A stretch of 64,000 nucleotides of DNA from CAZQSL01 sp964595945 (GTDB lineage: Bacteria > UBP15 > UBA6099 > JAJRTR01): positions 3,976-67,975 of the forward strand of contig CAZQSL010000003.1 of NCBI GenBank assembly GCA_964595945.1. The letters run 5' to 3'. The notes beneath the pieces are model-generated. The model worked only from the letters and a program-made list of their open reading frames with translations. It did not search any database and was not told the DNA's origin. Position 1 is the first letter of the stretch, and each line of letters starts with the position of its first letter. Below are positions 1 through 8,547 of the stretch, piece after piece. The translations under genes and the position numbers were made by a program.

Positions 1-1
1 G

Positions 2-1633
2 CGCGGGGCCGGCGGCGGCGCGCGATCGGCCATAAGATTTTTGCATAATCGCAGGAAGTCGTCCGTGGCATCGGGTGACGATCAGCTAATGCGCCTCGAA
101 AAGGACGCGGATGCCGTCAGGGTCGTCACTGTCCACAAGAGCAAGGGCCTTGAGTACAATATCGTTTTTTGCCCGTTTCTGTGGAATGCCGAAATCAGTT
201 CGAATATTGTACCGGATTTTTTCACTTTTCACGATGATAACGGCAATCTGGCAGTGGAATTCGGCAGGGGTTGCAAGGATGAGGACATCGCCGGGAACTA
301 CAGGGAACATCTGCGCATGTATCATCTTGAAAGGTTTGCCGAAAGTTTGCGCGGAGCGTATGTCGCCCTGACGAGAGCCAGGCACAGGTGTTATGTCGTG
401 TGGGGTGATTTCAAATCCGGCGCGGCATCGCCACTTGGATATCTGCTGCATCATGCCCGGAGCGGAGAAGATGTGGATATCGCCGGCGCAGACTTGTTGA
501 AGCTTGATGGGGAAATATTGAGTAGCATGGACAGGGAAGAATTTTTCGCGGCGATGAATGATCTGGCAGCGCGGGCTGACGGAGCGATCGAAGTGATGGA
601 TTTGCCGTTGGCGGCGCGTACATGTTTTTCGCAGGGGATCGAGTCGCAGCCGCGCCTCGCCGCCCGCATGTTTCCGGAAACCGCAGTCATCGAACGGGGC
701 TGGACGATTTCGAGTTTTTCTCGTCTGACTGCAGGACATGGCTGGGAGCCGGAAAAAACTGACATCGACGCGATCCACGACTCCCCTGACGGCACATTGC
801 CCTGGCGGCAGGAGCCGGCGGCCGCATATCCCGGCGCCGATGAACGATACAGCATTTTCAACCTGCCGAAAGGCGCTCGTACCGGCGAGGCCGTCCACAA
901 GATTTTCGAACTGCACGACTTCACATCGACAGACCAGGTGCAAAGAGGGTTGCTGATCGGGGATGCGATATCATCCTTCAGGCTCGATCTCAACTGGCGT
1001 GACACCCTTTCGCGAATGGTCGACACGGTGGTATCCGCGCGGCCTGGAGGGCTGATGCAGGGTTTTTCGTTTTCGGCGGTCTCTATGTCCGACAGGCTCA
1101 ATGAAATGGAGTTCTGCTATCCGGCGCGCGGGGTGACTCAGGCGGAGTTGCAAACGGTTTTGACTTCCGAAGTCGCCGGTGAGCTTGTCAGCGGTTATGC
1201 CGCGGGACTCGGCAGGCTGAAATTCGATCCGGTCAACGGCTACCTGCGCGGGTTCATCGACATGCTTTTCCACCATGGCGGCAAGTACTATATCGTCGAC
1301 TGGAAATCGAATCATCTCGGTGATTGTCCCGCCGGTTATACCCATGAGGCGCTCACGCGCGTGATGAATGACTCGCACTATACGTTGCAGTACCTCCTCT
1401 ATACGGTAGCGGTCGACAGGTATCTTTCCAGCCGGGTCGAGGGGTATGACTATGACGGGCATTTCGGCGGAGTGATATATGTATTCGTGCGAGGCGTACA
1501 CGCCGGCTATCCGGGAAACGGTTTTTTCTTTTCGCGTCCGGATAAGGCTTTTATCGAAAAACTCTCGCGGGCGCTTATCGGGGAGTCCGCGCCACGGCAT
1601 GGAAATGGCACCGGCAAAGGCGGCATGAGATGA
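2..1633 (+). CDS. recB: RecB-like exonuclease V beta subunit, C-terminal part (5' end outside window)
   Basis: The frame is open to the left edge, so this is the C-terminal 543 residues of a larger protein. Helicase motifs are visible early: TVHKSKGLEYNIVF (about residues 34-47) and YVALTRARH (about 120). The C-terminal RecB-family nuclease domain follows, with the His motif GEAVHKIFE (about 295) and the catalytic YIVDWKSN Asp/Lys motif (about 430). In this family RecB is the 3'-5' helicase and only nuclease of RecBCD, which resects double-strand breaks and degrades foreign linear DNA. The stop codon overlaps the recD start as ATGA, so the two are translationally coupled. The AddA alternative is less likely because a RecD follows directly. 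recC is not in the window. Confidence 0.88.
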   Translation, partial: RGAGGGARSAIRFLHNRRKSSVASGDDQLMRLEKDADAVRVVTVHKSKGLEYNIVFCPFLWNAEISSNIVPDFFTFHDDNGNLAVEFGRGCKDEDIAGNYREHLRMYHLERFAESLRGAYVALTRARHRCYVVWGDFKSGAASPLGYLLHHARSGEDVDIAGADLLKLDGEILSSMDREEFFAAMNDLAARADGAIEVMDLPLAARTCFSQGIESQPRLAARMFPETAVIERGWTISSFSRLTAGHGWEPEKTDIDAIHDSPDGTLPWRQEPAAAYPGADERYSIFNLPKGARTGEAVHKIFELHDFTSTDQVQRGLLIGDAISSFRLDLNWRDTLSRMVDTVVSARPGGLMQGFSFSAVSMSDRLNEMEFCYPARGVTQAELQTVLTSEVAGELVSGYAAGLGRLKFDPVNGYLRGFIDMLFHHGGKYYIVDWKSNHLGDCPAGYTHEALTRVMNDSHYTLQYLLYTVAVDRYLSSRVEGYDYDGHFGGVIYVFVRGVHAGYPGNGFFFSRPDKAFIEKLSRALIGESAPRHGNGTGKGGMR

Positions 1634-3534
1634 CAGAAAGCAAAACAATACTCGAACAACTCAACTCGGCGGGAGTGCTCGAAGCCATCGACATTCATTT
1701 TGCCCGCTACATCATCAGGCGAGCTGGCCATGCCGGAGAAAGTGACAATCCGGCACTGTTCGCCGCTGCTGCGCTCACACTAAGGGCGGTGCGGGCGGGC
1801 CATACATGTCTCGATCTCAGGCGGCTGGCCGGCGATGTGGCTTTTGAAAAAAACGGTGGCAGCGCTGTCATCAGCTTCCCCATAGATGGCGCGATCGAAA
1901 GAGCGGTGCGTGATGCCACGGGCGTCGTCGCTACGGCTTCGGACGAGGTTGACAGTGCCGCCCCCGCGCCTCTTGTCATCGATGGGAGCGGCAGGCTGTT
2001 TCTATTCAAATATCTGATGTTCGAAAAAACGATCGCCGGAAAAATCCGGGAATTGGCGAGTGTCCCTGAGACTGCCGCCGTAGAAATCCCGCCGCAGGCG
2101 GTCCAGTATCTGCAAAAGGACGCAGCCGCGAAAGGAGCGGATGGCCCCGACTGGCAGAAGGTCGCGCAAATGGCTGCCATGAGTAGTGGATTTGCGGTGA
2201 TCACTGGCGGTCCCGGCACGGGGAAGACAACGACTGTGGCGCGCATACTTGCGCTGCTTGTCGCCTGCGGCGGTCACGGGGTGCGGCGAATACTGCTCGC
2301 GGCTCCGACCGGCAAGGCTGCTGCCCGGATGGCAGAGGCTATAAACAATGCAAAAAAGCACTCGCTCCAGGACATCCCTTCTGAAGTGCTCGATAAGATT
2401 CCTGATACAGCCGGGACCATCCACCGGATGCTCTGTCCCGATCCCGCCAGAGTCACATTTCGCCGTGGCAGGGATAATCCGCTCGAAGCCGATGTCATTG
2501 TGATAGACGAAGCATCCATGATCGACGCCGCCCTGATGTCGAGGCTGCTCGAAGCGGTACCGGCCGGAGCGAAACTCATACTCGTCGGTGACAAGGATCA
2601 ACTATCGTCGGTCGAGGCGGGCAGCGTGTTTGCGGATATATGCCGCGATGCCGGGAAGGTGCCGAACACCGTGGGGTTCGCGGAAAAATGCGCCGCGGTC
2701 ACCGGATGCGTGATCGAACATGGCGCGGATGGCGCAGGCTCATGGCTGCGTGACAGCATAGTCGTGCTGACGAAGAATCATCGCGCGCGATGCGAGGGCA
2801 TAAAGCGGCTGGCCGCAGCGGTCAGAGCCGGCGACGCCGCAGGCGCCATGGGTGTGCTCGGAGGTGGATCGTCAGACGTCGTATGGATCGATCCTGATGG
2901 TCGCGACGCCGGAGAACTTCTCATGGCGCTTGCCGCGGAAGGGTATGACAAATATGGAAATGTCGTCAAGAACGGAGTGTCTCCTGCCGATGTTTTCGCA
3001 GCGTTTGGCGGCTACAGGATGCTGTGTGCGACACGTGGCGGAGAGTGGGGCTCGGACACTGCCAATGCCGTCGCGGGCGGTATATTGAGGGATATTCTCA
3101 GAATCCCGTACGCTGATTATTTCACTGGCTTTCCGGTGATGGTGACGAGAAATGACGCAGCGTTCAATCTGTTCAACGGTGATATAGGCATAGTGCTGCC
3201 AGGCAATGGAGGAGAGAGAGGACTCGACGTCTGTTTCATGGGCGTCTCCGGTGGTGCGGGAGCCGGGCCGGTGTGGCGCAGATGCGCCCTGCTGCCGCCT
3301 CACGAAGCGGCCTTCGCCATGACGATCCACAAAAGCCAGGGGTCGGAATTTGACGAGGTGTGCCTGCTTCTGCCCGGCCATGACATGCCGATACTGACGC
3401 GGGAGCTGATATATACCGGCATCACGCGGGCGAGGAGCAGAGTGACCATCGTGGCGCGGGAAAGTATCCTGGCCAGTGCTATAGCACGCCCCGTGATGAG
3501 GGATTCGTCACTTGGGGACATGCTGTGGGGGTGA
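1630..3534 (+). CDS. recD: RecD-like exonuclease V alpha subunit (5'-3' helicase)
   Basis: A 634-residue SF1B helicase. Visible motifs in order are Walker A GGPGTGKTTT (about residue 193), Walker B VIVIDEASMID (about 291), motif III LVGDKDQLSSVEAGS (about 319), motif V MTIHKSQGSEFDE (about 564) and motif VI IYTGITRARSRV (about 594). Length fits the RecD family (about 600 residues). The start is the ATG overlapping the recB stop. In RecBCD this subunit is the fast 5'-3' motor. RecD2 is a possible alternative, but RecD2 proteins are usually longer and carry extra N-terminal helix-hairpin-helix domains not obvious here; adjacency to recB favours RecD. The gene converges on the response-regulator gene at 3607 with a 72-bp spacer. 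Confidence 0.92.
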   Translation: MTESKTILEQLNSAGVLEAIDIHFARYIIRRAGHAGESDNPALFAAAALTLRAVRAGHTCLDLRRLAGDVAFEKNGGSAVISFPIDGAIERAVRDATGVVATASDEVDSAAPAPLVIDGSGRLFLFKYLMFEKTIAGKIRELASVPETAAVEIPPQAVQYLQKDAAAKGADGPDWQKVAQMAAMSSGFAVITGGPGTGKTTTVARILALLVACGGHGVRRILLAAPTGKAAARMAEAINNAKKHSLQDIPSEVLDKIPDTAGTIHRMLCPDPARVTFRRGRDNPLEADVIVIDEASMIDAALMSRLLEAVPAGAKLILVGDKDQLSSVEAGSVFADICRDAGKVPNTVGFAEKCAAVTGCVIEHGADGAGSWLRDSIVVLTKNHRARCEGIKRLAAAVRAGDAAGAMGVLGGGSSDVVWIDPDGRDAGELLMALAAEGYDKYGNVVKNGVSPADVFAAFGGYRMLCATRGGEWGSDTANAVAGGILRDILRIPYADYFTGFPVMVTRNDAAFNLFNGDIGIVLPGNGGERGLDVCFMGVSGGAGAGPVWRRCALLPPHEAAFAMTIHKSQGSEFDEVCLLLPGHDMPILTRELIYTGITRARSRVTIVARESILASAIARPVMRDSSLGDMLWG

Positions 3535-3606
3535 CGGCGCCGGCGGCGAAAGGTTCGTCCTGGCATGATGTTTCTTGATGGATGAGCGGGCCAGCAGGCC
3601 GGGGTA

Positions 3607-4350
3607 TCAGTTTTTCCGTTTGTCGATATCGTCCATGATGCGCAGGAGAATTTCCGGGTTGAAGGGTTTCTGGAGGTAGCTGTAGACGCCTTTTTCGACT
3701 GCTTCGCGGATTTTGTCTTCCATCTGTTCGTAGTGTCCGGTGACGAGAATGACAATGGCGTCCGGGCGGATATCCTTGATGGAGAGGAAAACTTCGAGAC
3801 CGTTTATGACCGGGAGGTCCATGTCGAGGATGATGATGTCGAAACGGTAGAGAGACGCCTTGTCGATGGCTTCTTGGCCGGAGGAAGCGGTTTCGACCCT
3901 GTAGCCCTTGCGGGAGAGTACCGTGCGCATCATTTCGCAGGCGTGGGGTTCGTCGTCGACGACGAGGACGAGCGCGCCGCGGTTGCGGGCGGATTCGATA
4001 TTTTTGACGAGGACGTCGAAGTCGACGGGTTTCTGCAGAGTGGCGAAGGCTCCCTCACGGATGGCTTCCTTGATGAGGTCTTCGACGGCATAGGCGGACA
4101 CCATGATGACAGGTGTTTCGGGGGCGATGGGTTTGAGTTTTTTGAAGGTTTCGACGCCGTTGATGCCTGGCATGCGGATGTCCATGAGTACGACGTCGAA
4201 TTTTTCTTTTGCCAGTATGTCGAGTGCCTGAAAGCCGTCGAGCACATAAGTTACATCGTAGTTTTCGGTTTCGAGTATGTCCGAGAGAGTTTCGCAGATG
4301 TCGCGGTCGTCGTCTACGAGGAGGATTTTTGCTTTTGTGGGGGAAGTCAT
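3607..4350 (-). CDS. Tandem two-receiver response regulator without output domain
   Basis: A 247-residue protein made only of two CheY-like receiver domains. REC1 has the acidic patch LLVDDDRD, phospho-Asp in VVLMDIRMPG (about residue 57), VSAYA and the LQKPVD lysine. REC2 has VLVVDDEPH, IIILDMDLPV, LVTGHY and YLQKPFNP. No DNA-binding or enzymatic output follows. I placed the start at the ATG with an AGTGAGGT ribosome site 9 bases upstream. A longer in-frame ATG at 4392 would overlap the kinase gene. It lies 19 bp downstream of that kinase, so the pair is very probably cognate. It may act as a phosphorelay intermediate or signal through protein-protein contact. Confidence 0.9.
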   Translation of the reverse strand: MTSPTKAKILLVDDDRDICETLSDILETENYDVTYVLDGFQALDILAKEKFDVVLMDIRMPGINGVETFKKLKPIAPETPVIMVSAYAVEDLIKEAIREGAFATLQKPVDFDVLVKNIESARNRGALVLVVDDEPHACEMMRTVLSRKGYRVETASSGQEAIDKASLYRFDIIILDMDLPVINGLEVFLSIKDIRPDAIVILVTGHYEQMEDKIREAVEKGVYSYLQKPFNPEILLRIMDDIDKRKN

Positions 4351-4369
4351 GGATACGTACCTCACTTGG

Positions 4370-6493
4370 TTAGTTGACGTGTTCGGGGGCAAGGGGGATG
4401 GCGATGGTGAATTTCGATCCTATTCCCGTGCCGGTTTCTACAGATATGGTGCCGTTGTGTTTTTCGACGATTGTTTTTACGATGGCGAGCCCGAATCCCA
4501 TGCCGTAGGATTTAGTGGTGAACAGCGGCTGGAAAATCCTGTCGAGGTCTTCGGGCGGTATGCCGGCGCCGGTGTCCGAGATAGTGATGTCTCCTGTTTC
4601 GATGCCGTCGTGTGTTGCCGTGGAAAGGGTGATCGTGATACTTCCGTTGCCGGAGATGGCCTGTACGGCGTTTTGCAGCAGGTTGTTGATGGCGACTATC
4701 AACTGTTGTTTGTCGAACATAACAATAACAGGCGATGAGGGCGTAAAGGTTTCACAGGAGATGCGCTCTGGGATGGAGTCGGGAGCGATGAGAGAGGGGA
4801 GGGCGGATGAGAGGTCGATGGGTGTCATATCCGGGTCGCCCTGTCTTGTGAGGCTGAGCATGCTGTCGATGATGGAGAGGGAGTGGTCTATCTGTTTTCT
4901 GATGCGTTCGAGGGCGGAAGTGATTTTTTCGTCGCCGGAGGGCAGGCGCATACGGAGGAAGTAGACGGAGTTGGAGATGACGGACAGGGGGTTTCGGATT
5001 TCGTGGGCGACGCTGCCGGCGAAACGGCCGAGGATGGCGAGGCGTTCGGAGGTGAGGAGCCTGTCCTGCATGGCGGTAAGTTCGGCGGTGCGTTCTTCGA
5101 CGAGGTCTTCGAGGTGGCGGCGGTAGCGGTTGAGTTCGTGTTCGACATTTTTCCGGGTAGTGATGTCGCGGGAAGTGCCGACCATTCTGATGGGTGTGCC
5201 GTCGGGGTTTCGTTCGTTGATTTTGCCCCGTGACTGCAGCCATATTTCCTTGTTATCGATGCCGGTGATTCTGTATTCGGCTTCGAACATCTGAGTCTTG
5301 CCTGCGGCGTGGTCGAGGAATTTCTGGTGGACTGCGTCGCGGTCGTCGGGGTGGAGCCCCTGTATCCATCTGTCGTAGGTGATTACGTCGGCTCCGAAAT
5401 GGTCTCTGGTCGAGTCGTCCCATATCCCGGTGATTTCGCCTTTTGTGTAGTTGATATCCCAGAGGTGGAGTTCGGAGCCCTGGATGGCGAGGGCGAGTTG
5501 CTGTTCGCTTTTTTTGAGAGCGGTTTCGACGCGTTTGCGTTCGGTGAGTTCCTGCTTGAGCTGGCGGGTGCGAGTAGTGACGAGTTTTTTGAGCGAGTAA
5601 AGCCAGATGGAGATGATCAGTATTGCCAGCAGCACCGGCAGTGCGATGTAAATGAAGAATTTCGAGTATCGTTCGCGGATATACTGTTTTTCATAGATGC
5701 CGAACCATTTATTGTAGATTTTCTGATATTCGCCGCGGATTTTAAGGTCGTTGAGTCCTTCGTTGAGTTTCATACGGAGTCTGTCGTTGCCCTCTCTGAC
5801 CGCGAATCCGTAGTGGACGGGCATAAACCGGGTTTCGATAGCCCTGATGTTATTGAGTCCGTACTGGTTGACGAAGTAGTATCCCTGGTGGTAGTTGATG
5901 AGGGCGCAGTCGCCCTTGCCTGATGCGAGCATACGCATGGCGTCGATCTGTGTGTCGGCGAGGACGAGTTTTCGGGTCAATGAGTTTTCGACAATGTAGT
6001 CGTGGAGTATGTCAGCTTTCTGCACGATTATTTCTCTGTCTCTGATGTCGTCAATGCCGTGTATATCGCTGCCGTTTCTGACGAATGCCGTATGGAACAT
6101 TTCCATGTGGGGGGTGGAAAAGTCGAATGATCTGTCGCGAAATTCCGATTGGGACAGGCCCATGAGCATGTCGATTTTGCCGGTTTCCGCGTCATTTCTG
6201 ATCTTGTCCCACTTGCCGAGTCTGATTTCGATTTTCATGCTGGTGATTTTGGCCACCGCGCGGATCATGTCAACGTTGTAGCCTGCCGGGCGGCCATTGT
6301 CCAGATACTCGAATGGCGGATATGCGAAGTCGCCGCCGGCTATGATCACCTTTTCGCCATGTTTGCGGGTGTTTTGCGCGAGCGCGGCGTGCGGCGCGGC
6401 CACGGCTATGATCGTCACCGCAGCCAGCATCGTCACGGCCTTTGCGCGGGCGGCCACGGCTGTCGTGAGCGATTTGCAGAATCCTGTCACCAT
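4370..6493 (-). CDS. Periplasmic-sensor histidine kinase (SBP_bac_3 - TM - PAS - HisKA - HATPase)
   Basis: A 707-residue sensor kinase. After a signal peptide ending near APHAALAQ comes a periplasmic amino-acid-type solute-binding domain (FAYPPFEYLDNGRPAGYNVDM; FDFSTPHMEMFHTAFVR). A transmembrane helix (YIALPVLLAILIISIWLY), a short coiled segment and a PAS/PAC domain (DRWIQGLHPDDRDAV; GTSRDITTRK) follow. The H-box is FAGSVAHEIRNPLSVISN, the N-box INNLLQNAVQAI, and the G-boxes are DTGAGIPPEDLD and GMGFGLAIVK. It should sense a small extracellular ligand, perhaps an amino acid, and signal to the adjacent two-receiver protein. An upstream ATG at 6535 is in frame. I prefer 6493 because it starts the signal peptide compactly, but the choice is uncertain. 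Confidence 0.9.
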   Translation of the reverse strand: MVTGFCKSLTTAVAARAKAVTMLAAVTIIAVAAPHAALAQNTRKHGEKVIIAGGDFAYPPFEYLDNGRPAGYNVDMIRAVAKITSMKIEIRLGKWDKIRNDAETGKIDMLMGLSQSEFRDRSFDFSTPHMEMFHTAFVRNGSDIHGIDDIRDREIIVQKADILHDYIVENSLTRKLVLADTQIDAMRMLASGKGDCALINYHQGYYFVNQYGLNNIRAIETRFMPVHYGFAVREGNDRLRMKLNEGLNDLKIRGEYQKIYNKWFGIYEKQYIRERYSKFFIYIALPVLLAILIISIWLYSLKKLVTTRTRQLKQELTERKRVETALKKSEQQLALAIQGSELHLWDINYTKGEITGIWDDSTRDHFGADVITYDRWIQGLHPDDRDAVHQKFLDHAAGKTQMFEAEYRITGIDNKEIWLQSRGKINERNPDGTPIRMVGTSRDITTRKNVEHELNRYRRHLEDLVEERTAELTAMQDRLLTSERLAILGRFAGSVAHEIRNPLSVISNSVYFLRMRLPSGDEKITSALERIRKQIDHSLSIIDSMLSLTRQGDPDMTPIDLSSALPSLIAPDSIPERISCETFTPSSPVIVMFDKQQLIVAINNLLQNAVQAISGNGSITITLSTATHDGIETGDITISDTGAGIPPEDLDRIFQPLFTTKSYGMGFGLAIVKTIVEKHNGTISVETGTGIGSKFTIAIPLAPEHVN

Positions 6494-6548
6494 TGTTTTC
6501 CAATCTATTGCGGGACCGGCAGCGACCAATACCATTGTTCTGTCAAAT

Positions 6549-6576
6549 CAAGCCACCGATGATTATTTGTGGCTTG
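6549..6576. promoter_or_regulatory. Inverted repeat upstream of sensor kinase gene
   Basis: Perfect 8-bp arms CAAGCCAC (6549-6556) and GTGGCTTG (6569-6576) flank a 12-base AT-rich spacer. The site lies about 55-85 bp upstream of the preferred kinase start, in the divergent intergenic region. It could be an operator or an mRNA hairpin. There is no U-tract on either side, so it is not an obvious terminator. Confidence 0.35.
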
Positions 6577-6636
6577 GATCATTTTGGGTTTGTTGCTTTC
6601 ATTATATCCATTTTTTGAAAAAAACAAATAAAATTT

Positions 6637-6650
6637 TCGCCAAATGGCGA
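6637..6650. promoter_or_regulatory. Perfect 14-bp palindrome, candidate operator
   Basis: TCGCCAAATGGCGA is a perfect palindrome in an AT-rich part of the divergent intergenic region between the kinase gene and the glycosyltransferase/cupin gene. Symmetry and position suggest a repressor or activator site. No regulator can be assigned. Confidence 0.3.
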
Positions 6651-6671
6651 TTTATCATATTGGTTTAGCCG

Positions 6672-6755
6672 GGATTTTGTCCTGAAAGCAGGGGCATTCG
6701 CCAACGTGGCAGTCTGACTGGGCCAGTCCCGGACTTCGGTTCCGAGGGGAAATCC
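6672..6755 (+). ncRNA. Candidate structured RNA (closing stem enclosing four hairpins)
   Basis: A 6-bp closing stem GGATTT (6672-6677) / AAATCC (6750-6755) encloses four local hairpins: CCTG-AAAG-CAGG (6681-6692), GCCA-ACG-TGGC (6700-6710), ACTG-GGC-CAGT (6717-6727) and a longer one (about 6728-6748) capped by C-TTCG-G. The UUCG cap is the stable orientation only on the plus strand. A good promoter for the downstream gene lies 3' of this structure (6788-6816), so it is probably not that gene's leader. I see no clear promoter of its own. It does not match the riboswitch, SRP RNA or tRNA consensus sequences I know. The short stems mean chance folding remains possible. Confidence 0.3.
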
Positions 6756-6787
6756 ATCAGGAGGCGGAAAACAAAAAAATGAAATGT

Positions 6788-6816
6788 CTTACAAAAACAG
6801 CTGGCCATAATATAAT
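6788..6816 (+). promoter_or_regulatory. Sigma70-type promoter for the GT/cupin gene
   Basis: CTTACA (6788-6793), a 17-bp spacer and a consensus TATAAT (6811-6816) predict a transcript start near 6823, about 30 bases before the ATG at 6853. A GGGGG ribosome site (6840-6844) lies between. Confidence 0.5.
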
Positions 6817-6852
6817 TTTACTGGAAGAAACCGAAATCTGGGGGATATGCGA

Positions 6853-8121
6853 ATGAAGATAGCATTGCTTGCACATAGCGAATTTCACCATCATATATCG
6901 CCGTCGCTGAGATATGCGGAGTATCTCGCGGGGCTGCTGGAGCATAGGGGAGCGAAAGTCGACATATTCGGATTCGGCTGCGGACGCCCCGGATGCTGTC
7001 TCGCAGCGGTCAGCGAGCTTTCCGCATTTTTCGAAAAAGTCGATGACTACGAACTCGTACACTCTCTCGGCACGCTGATGCCGCTTGCCTTTGTACGGCA
7101 GTGCTCGATACCCCTCGCCGTAAGTGTCTACAGCAGTAACTGCGAAACGTCGTCAGCGCTCCTGATGAAGCACAACGGCGAAGCGAGCCTCTTCCCGGCA
7201 TTTGCCGGCGCCATCGAGGCCGACGTCAAGACGCGGGCAGTCATCAATCCCGGCATGAAGATCGAAAAGATCGATTCGCCCACCGGCAAACAGGACTACG
7301 CGCTATGCCTTGCCGGCGCCGGCGCTGACATCGCTGTCCTAAAGTCGGTCGCTGCTTCGTGCATCAACAACCGGCTTTCGCTCAAGGTCGTCGCAGCCGC
7401 CAATATCGAAGACCTCCTTCGCTCCGAAGGTCTCGACGTCGTCATCCCAGACCCGGCACACGACTATCTCGCATGGCTGCACGACGCGGCAGTTTTCATA
7501 CCCGCCGGCATCCCGCCCGCCGACTTCGTGCTCGGCGCCATCGAATCCATAGCCTATGGCACTCCAGTCGCAGCGCCGGATTCTTCTGTCGCTAGGACTA
7601 CCGCCGGCTGCCTCCTGTCCGGCTACAGGACCGGCGCTGTCGAATCATTCGACGCTGTCATCGCTGCCGCGCTCAATTTCGCCCCGCGCGAATGCCGCGA
7701 CTATGCAGAGCGCGAATTTGTCTCATTTGATCCCGCGCCGGCCCTCATCGACAATTATTCAGCTATCATCTCCTGCAACAAAAAAGAGGATCACCGTCCG
7801 TGGGGCTATTACAAAGTCCTCGCTGACGAACACGATCACAAGGTCAAGCGCATCGTCGTATATCCCGGCCAGCGCCTCAGCCTTCAGCGTCACTTCCGCC
7901 GCAAGGAGCACTGGTACGTCGCGATGGGCATAGCCGCCGTCACCCTCGGTGAAAAGGAAATCCATCTCACTGCGGGGGAAGCTGTCGACATCCCGCAGCA
8001 CGAGTGGCACCGCATGCGCAATCCCGGCAGCGAAAACCTCACCTTTATCGAAGTCCAGATGGGTGATTACTTCGGCGAGGACGACATCGAGCGCGCACAG
8101 GACGACTACGGCCGCAGCTGA
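6853..8121 (+). CDS. Glycosyltransferase-like protein fused to a mannose-6-phosphate-isomerase-type cupin
   Basis: A 422-residue two-part protein. The N-terminal 300 residues look like a GT-B (GT4-like) glycosyltransferase: MKIALLAHSEFH, SPSLRYAEYLAGLLEHRGAKVDIFG, and the donor-site-like IESIAYGTPVAAPD. The C-terminal ~110 residues are a type II mannose-6-phosphate isomerase cupin: RPWGYYKVLADE, YPGQRLSLQRHFRRKEHWYV and VDIPQHEWHRMRNPG, keeping the His/Glu metal ligands. In known enzymes this cupin usually sits behind a mannose-1-phosphate guanylyltransferase, so fusion to a glycosyltransferase is unusual. Start chosen at the second ATG, 8 bases after the GGGGG ribosome site; the ATG at 6847 is too close to it. 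Role: probably mannose or related sugar use in envelope glycans. Confidence 0.75.
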   Translation: MKIALLAHSEFHHHISPSLRYAEYLAGLLEHRGAKVDIFGFGCGRPGCCLAAVSELSAFFEKVDDYELVHSLGTLMPLAFVRQCSIPLAVSVYSSNCETSSALLMKHNGEASLFPAFAGAIEADVKTRAVINPGMKIEKIDSPTGKQDYALCLAGAGADIAVLKSVAASCINNRLSLKVVAAANIEDLLRSEGLDVVIPDPAHDYLAWLHDAAVFIPAGIPPADFVLGAIESIAYGTPVAAPDSSVARTTAGCLLSGYRTGAVESFDAVIAAALNFAPRECRDYAEREFVSFDPAPALIDNYSAIISCNKKEDHRPWGYYKVLADEHDHKVKRIVVYPGQRLSLQRHFRRKEHWYVAMGIAAVTLGEKEIHLTAGEAVDIPQHEWHRMRNPGSENLTFIEVQMGDYFGEDDIERAQDDYGRS

Positions 8122-8267
8122 TCGCTGAGATTTCAGCAGAAGTAAAGTCGAAAAACTGCCTTCGGTGGATCCCCGTTTTCGAGGGAATGACAGATGCAGG
8201 GCGTGGGGCTTCCGCACTCCGCTGCCGCGCCATACTATGTTATGCGACAAATTATTAACATTTACCT

Positions 8268-8340
8268 GCGGAGAAACCTTTTTCGAGAAAAAGGTTTCTC
8301 CGCACCTCTTCCAAAAAGCTTTGTATGCTTAACTTCTCTC
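8268..8340 (+). repeat. Dispersed palindromic repeat, copy 1 (uninterrupted)
   Basis: A perfect 16-bp-stem hairpin (arms 8268-8283 and 8288-8303, loop CGAG) is followed by a conserved tail CCTCTTCCAAAAAGCTTTG and GCTTAACTTCTCTCC. The same hairpin and tail recur at 40762, and a shortened version occurs inverted at 22914. The rest of the 8122-8547 intergenic stretch holds no gene that I can support. Near 8499-8520 an ATAGGGAAATTCAATTGATAT string resembles sequence near 41011-41031 downstream of copy 2, so the unit may be longer. There is no U-tract, so this is not an intrinsic terminator. A REP/MITE-like origin is likely. Confidence 0.75.
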
Positions 8341-8547
8341 CAAGTTACCGTTTCATTGTGCTACCCATCGTTATAGAAGCCTCATCAAAAAACTGATCTA
8401 TTGAAAGCATGTTTGTATTATCCGTGTCAATCCGGGTCAGAAAGTCTTTTTTGTTTTTCCGATGCTACGCCGGATCATCTCGACAGACCATAACTATGCA
8501 TAGGGAAATTCAATTGATATTTCGTATGCTCGACAATCCCGCCGGCG

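Noticed and set aside
86..1101. Minus-strand open frames opposite recB
   Set aside because: G+C-rich shadow frames; the plus strand encodes conserved RecB motifs through the same interval.
6672..6755. Small SRP RNA, 6S RNA or tRNA
   Set aside because: No GGAAGCAGCC-type SRP loop, no acceptor/T-arm geometry, and too short for 6S RNA; only a shared GGGCCAGTCCC string resembles 6S.
8268..8303. Intrinsic terminator
   Set aside because: The stem is strong, but no U-tract follows on either strand, and it recurs elsewhere as a repeat.
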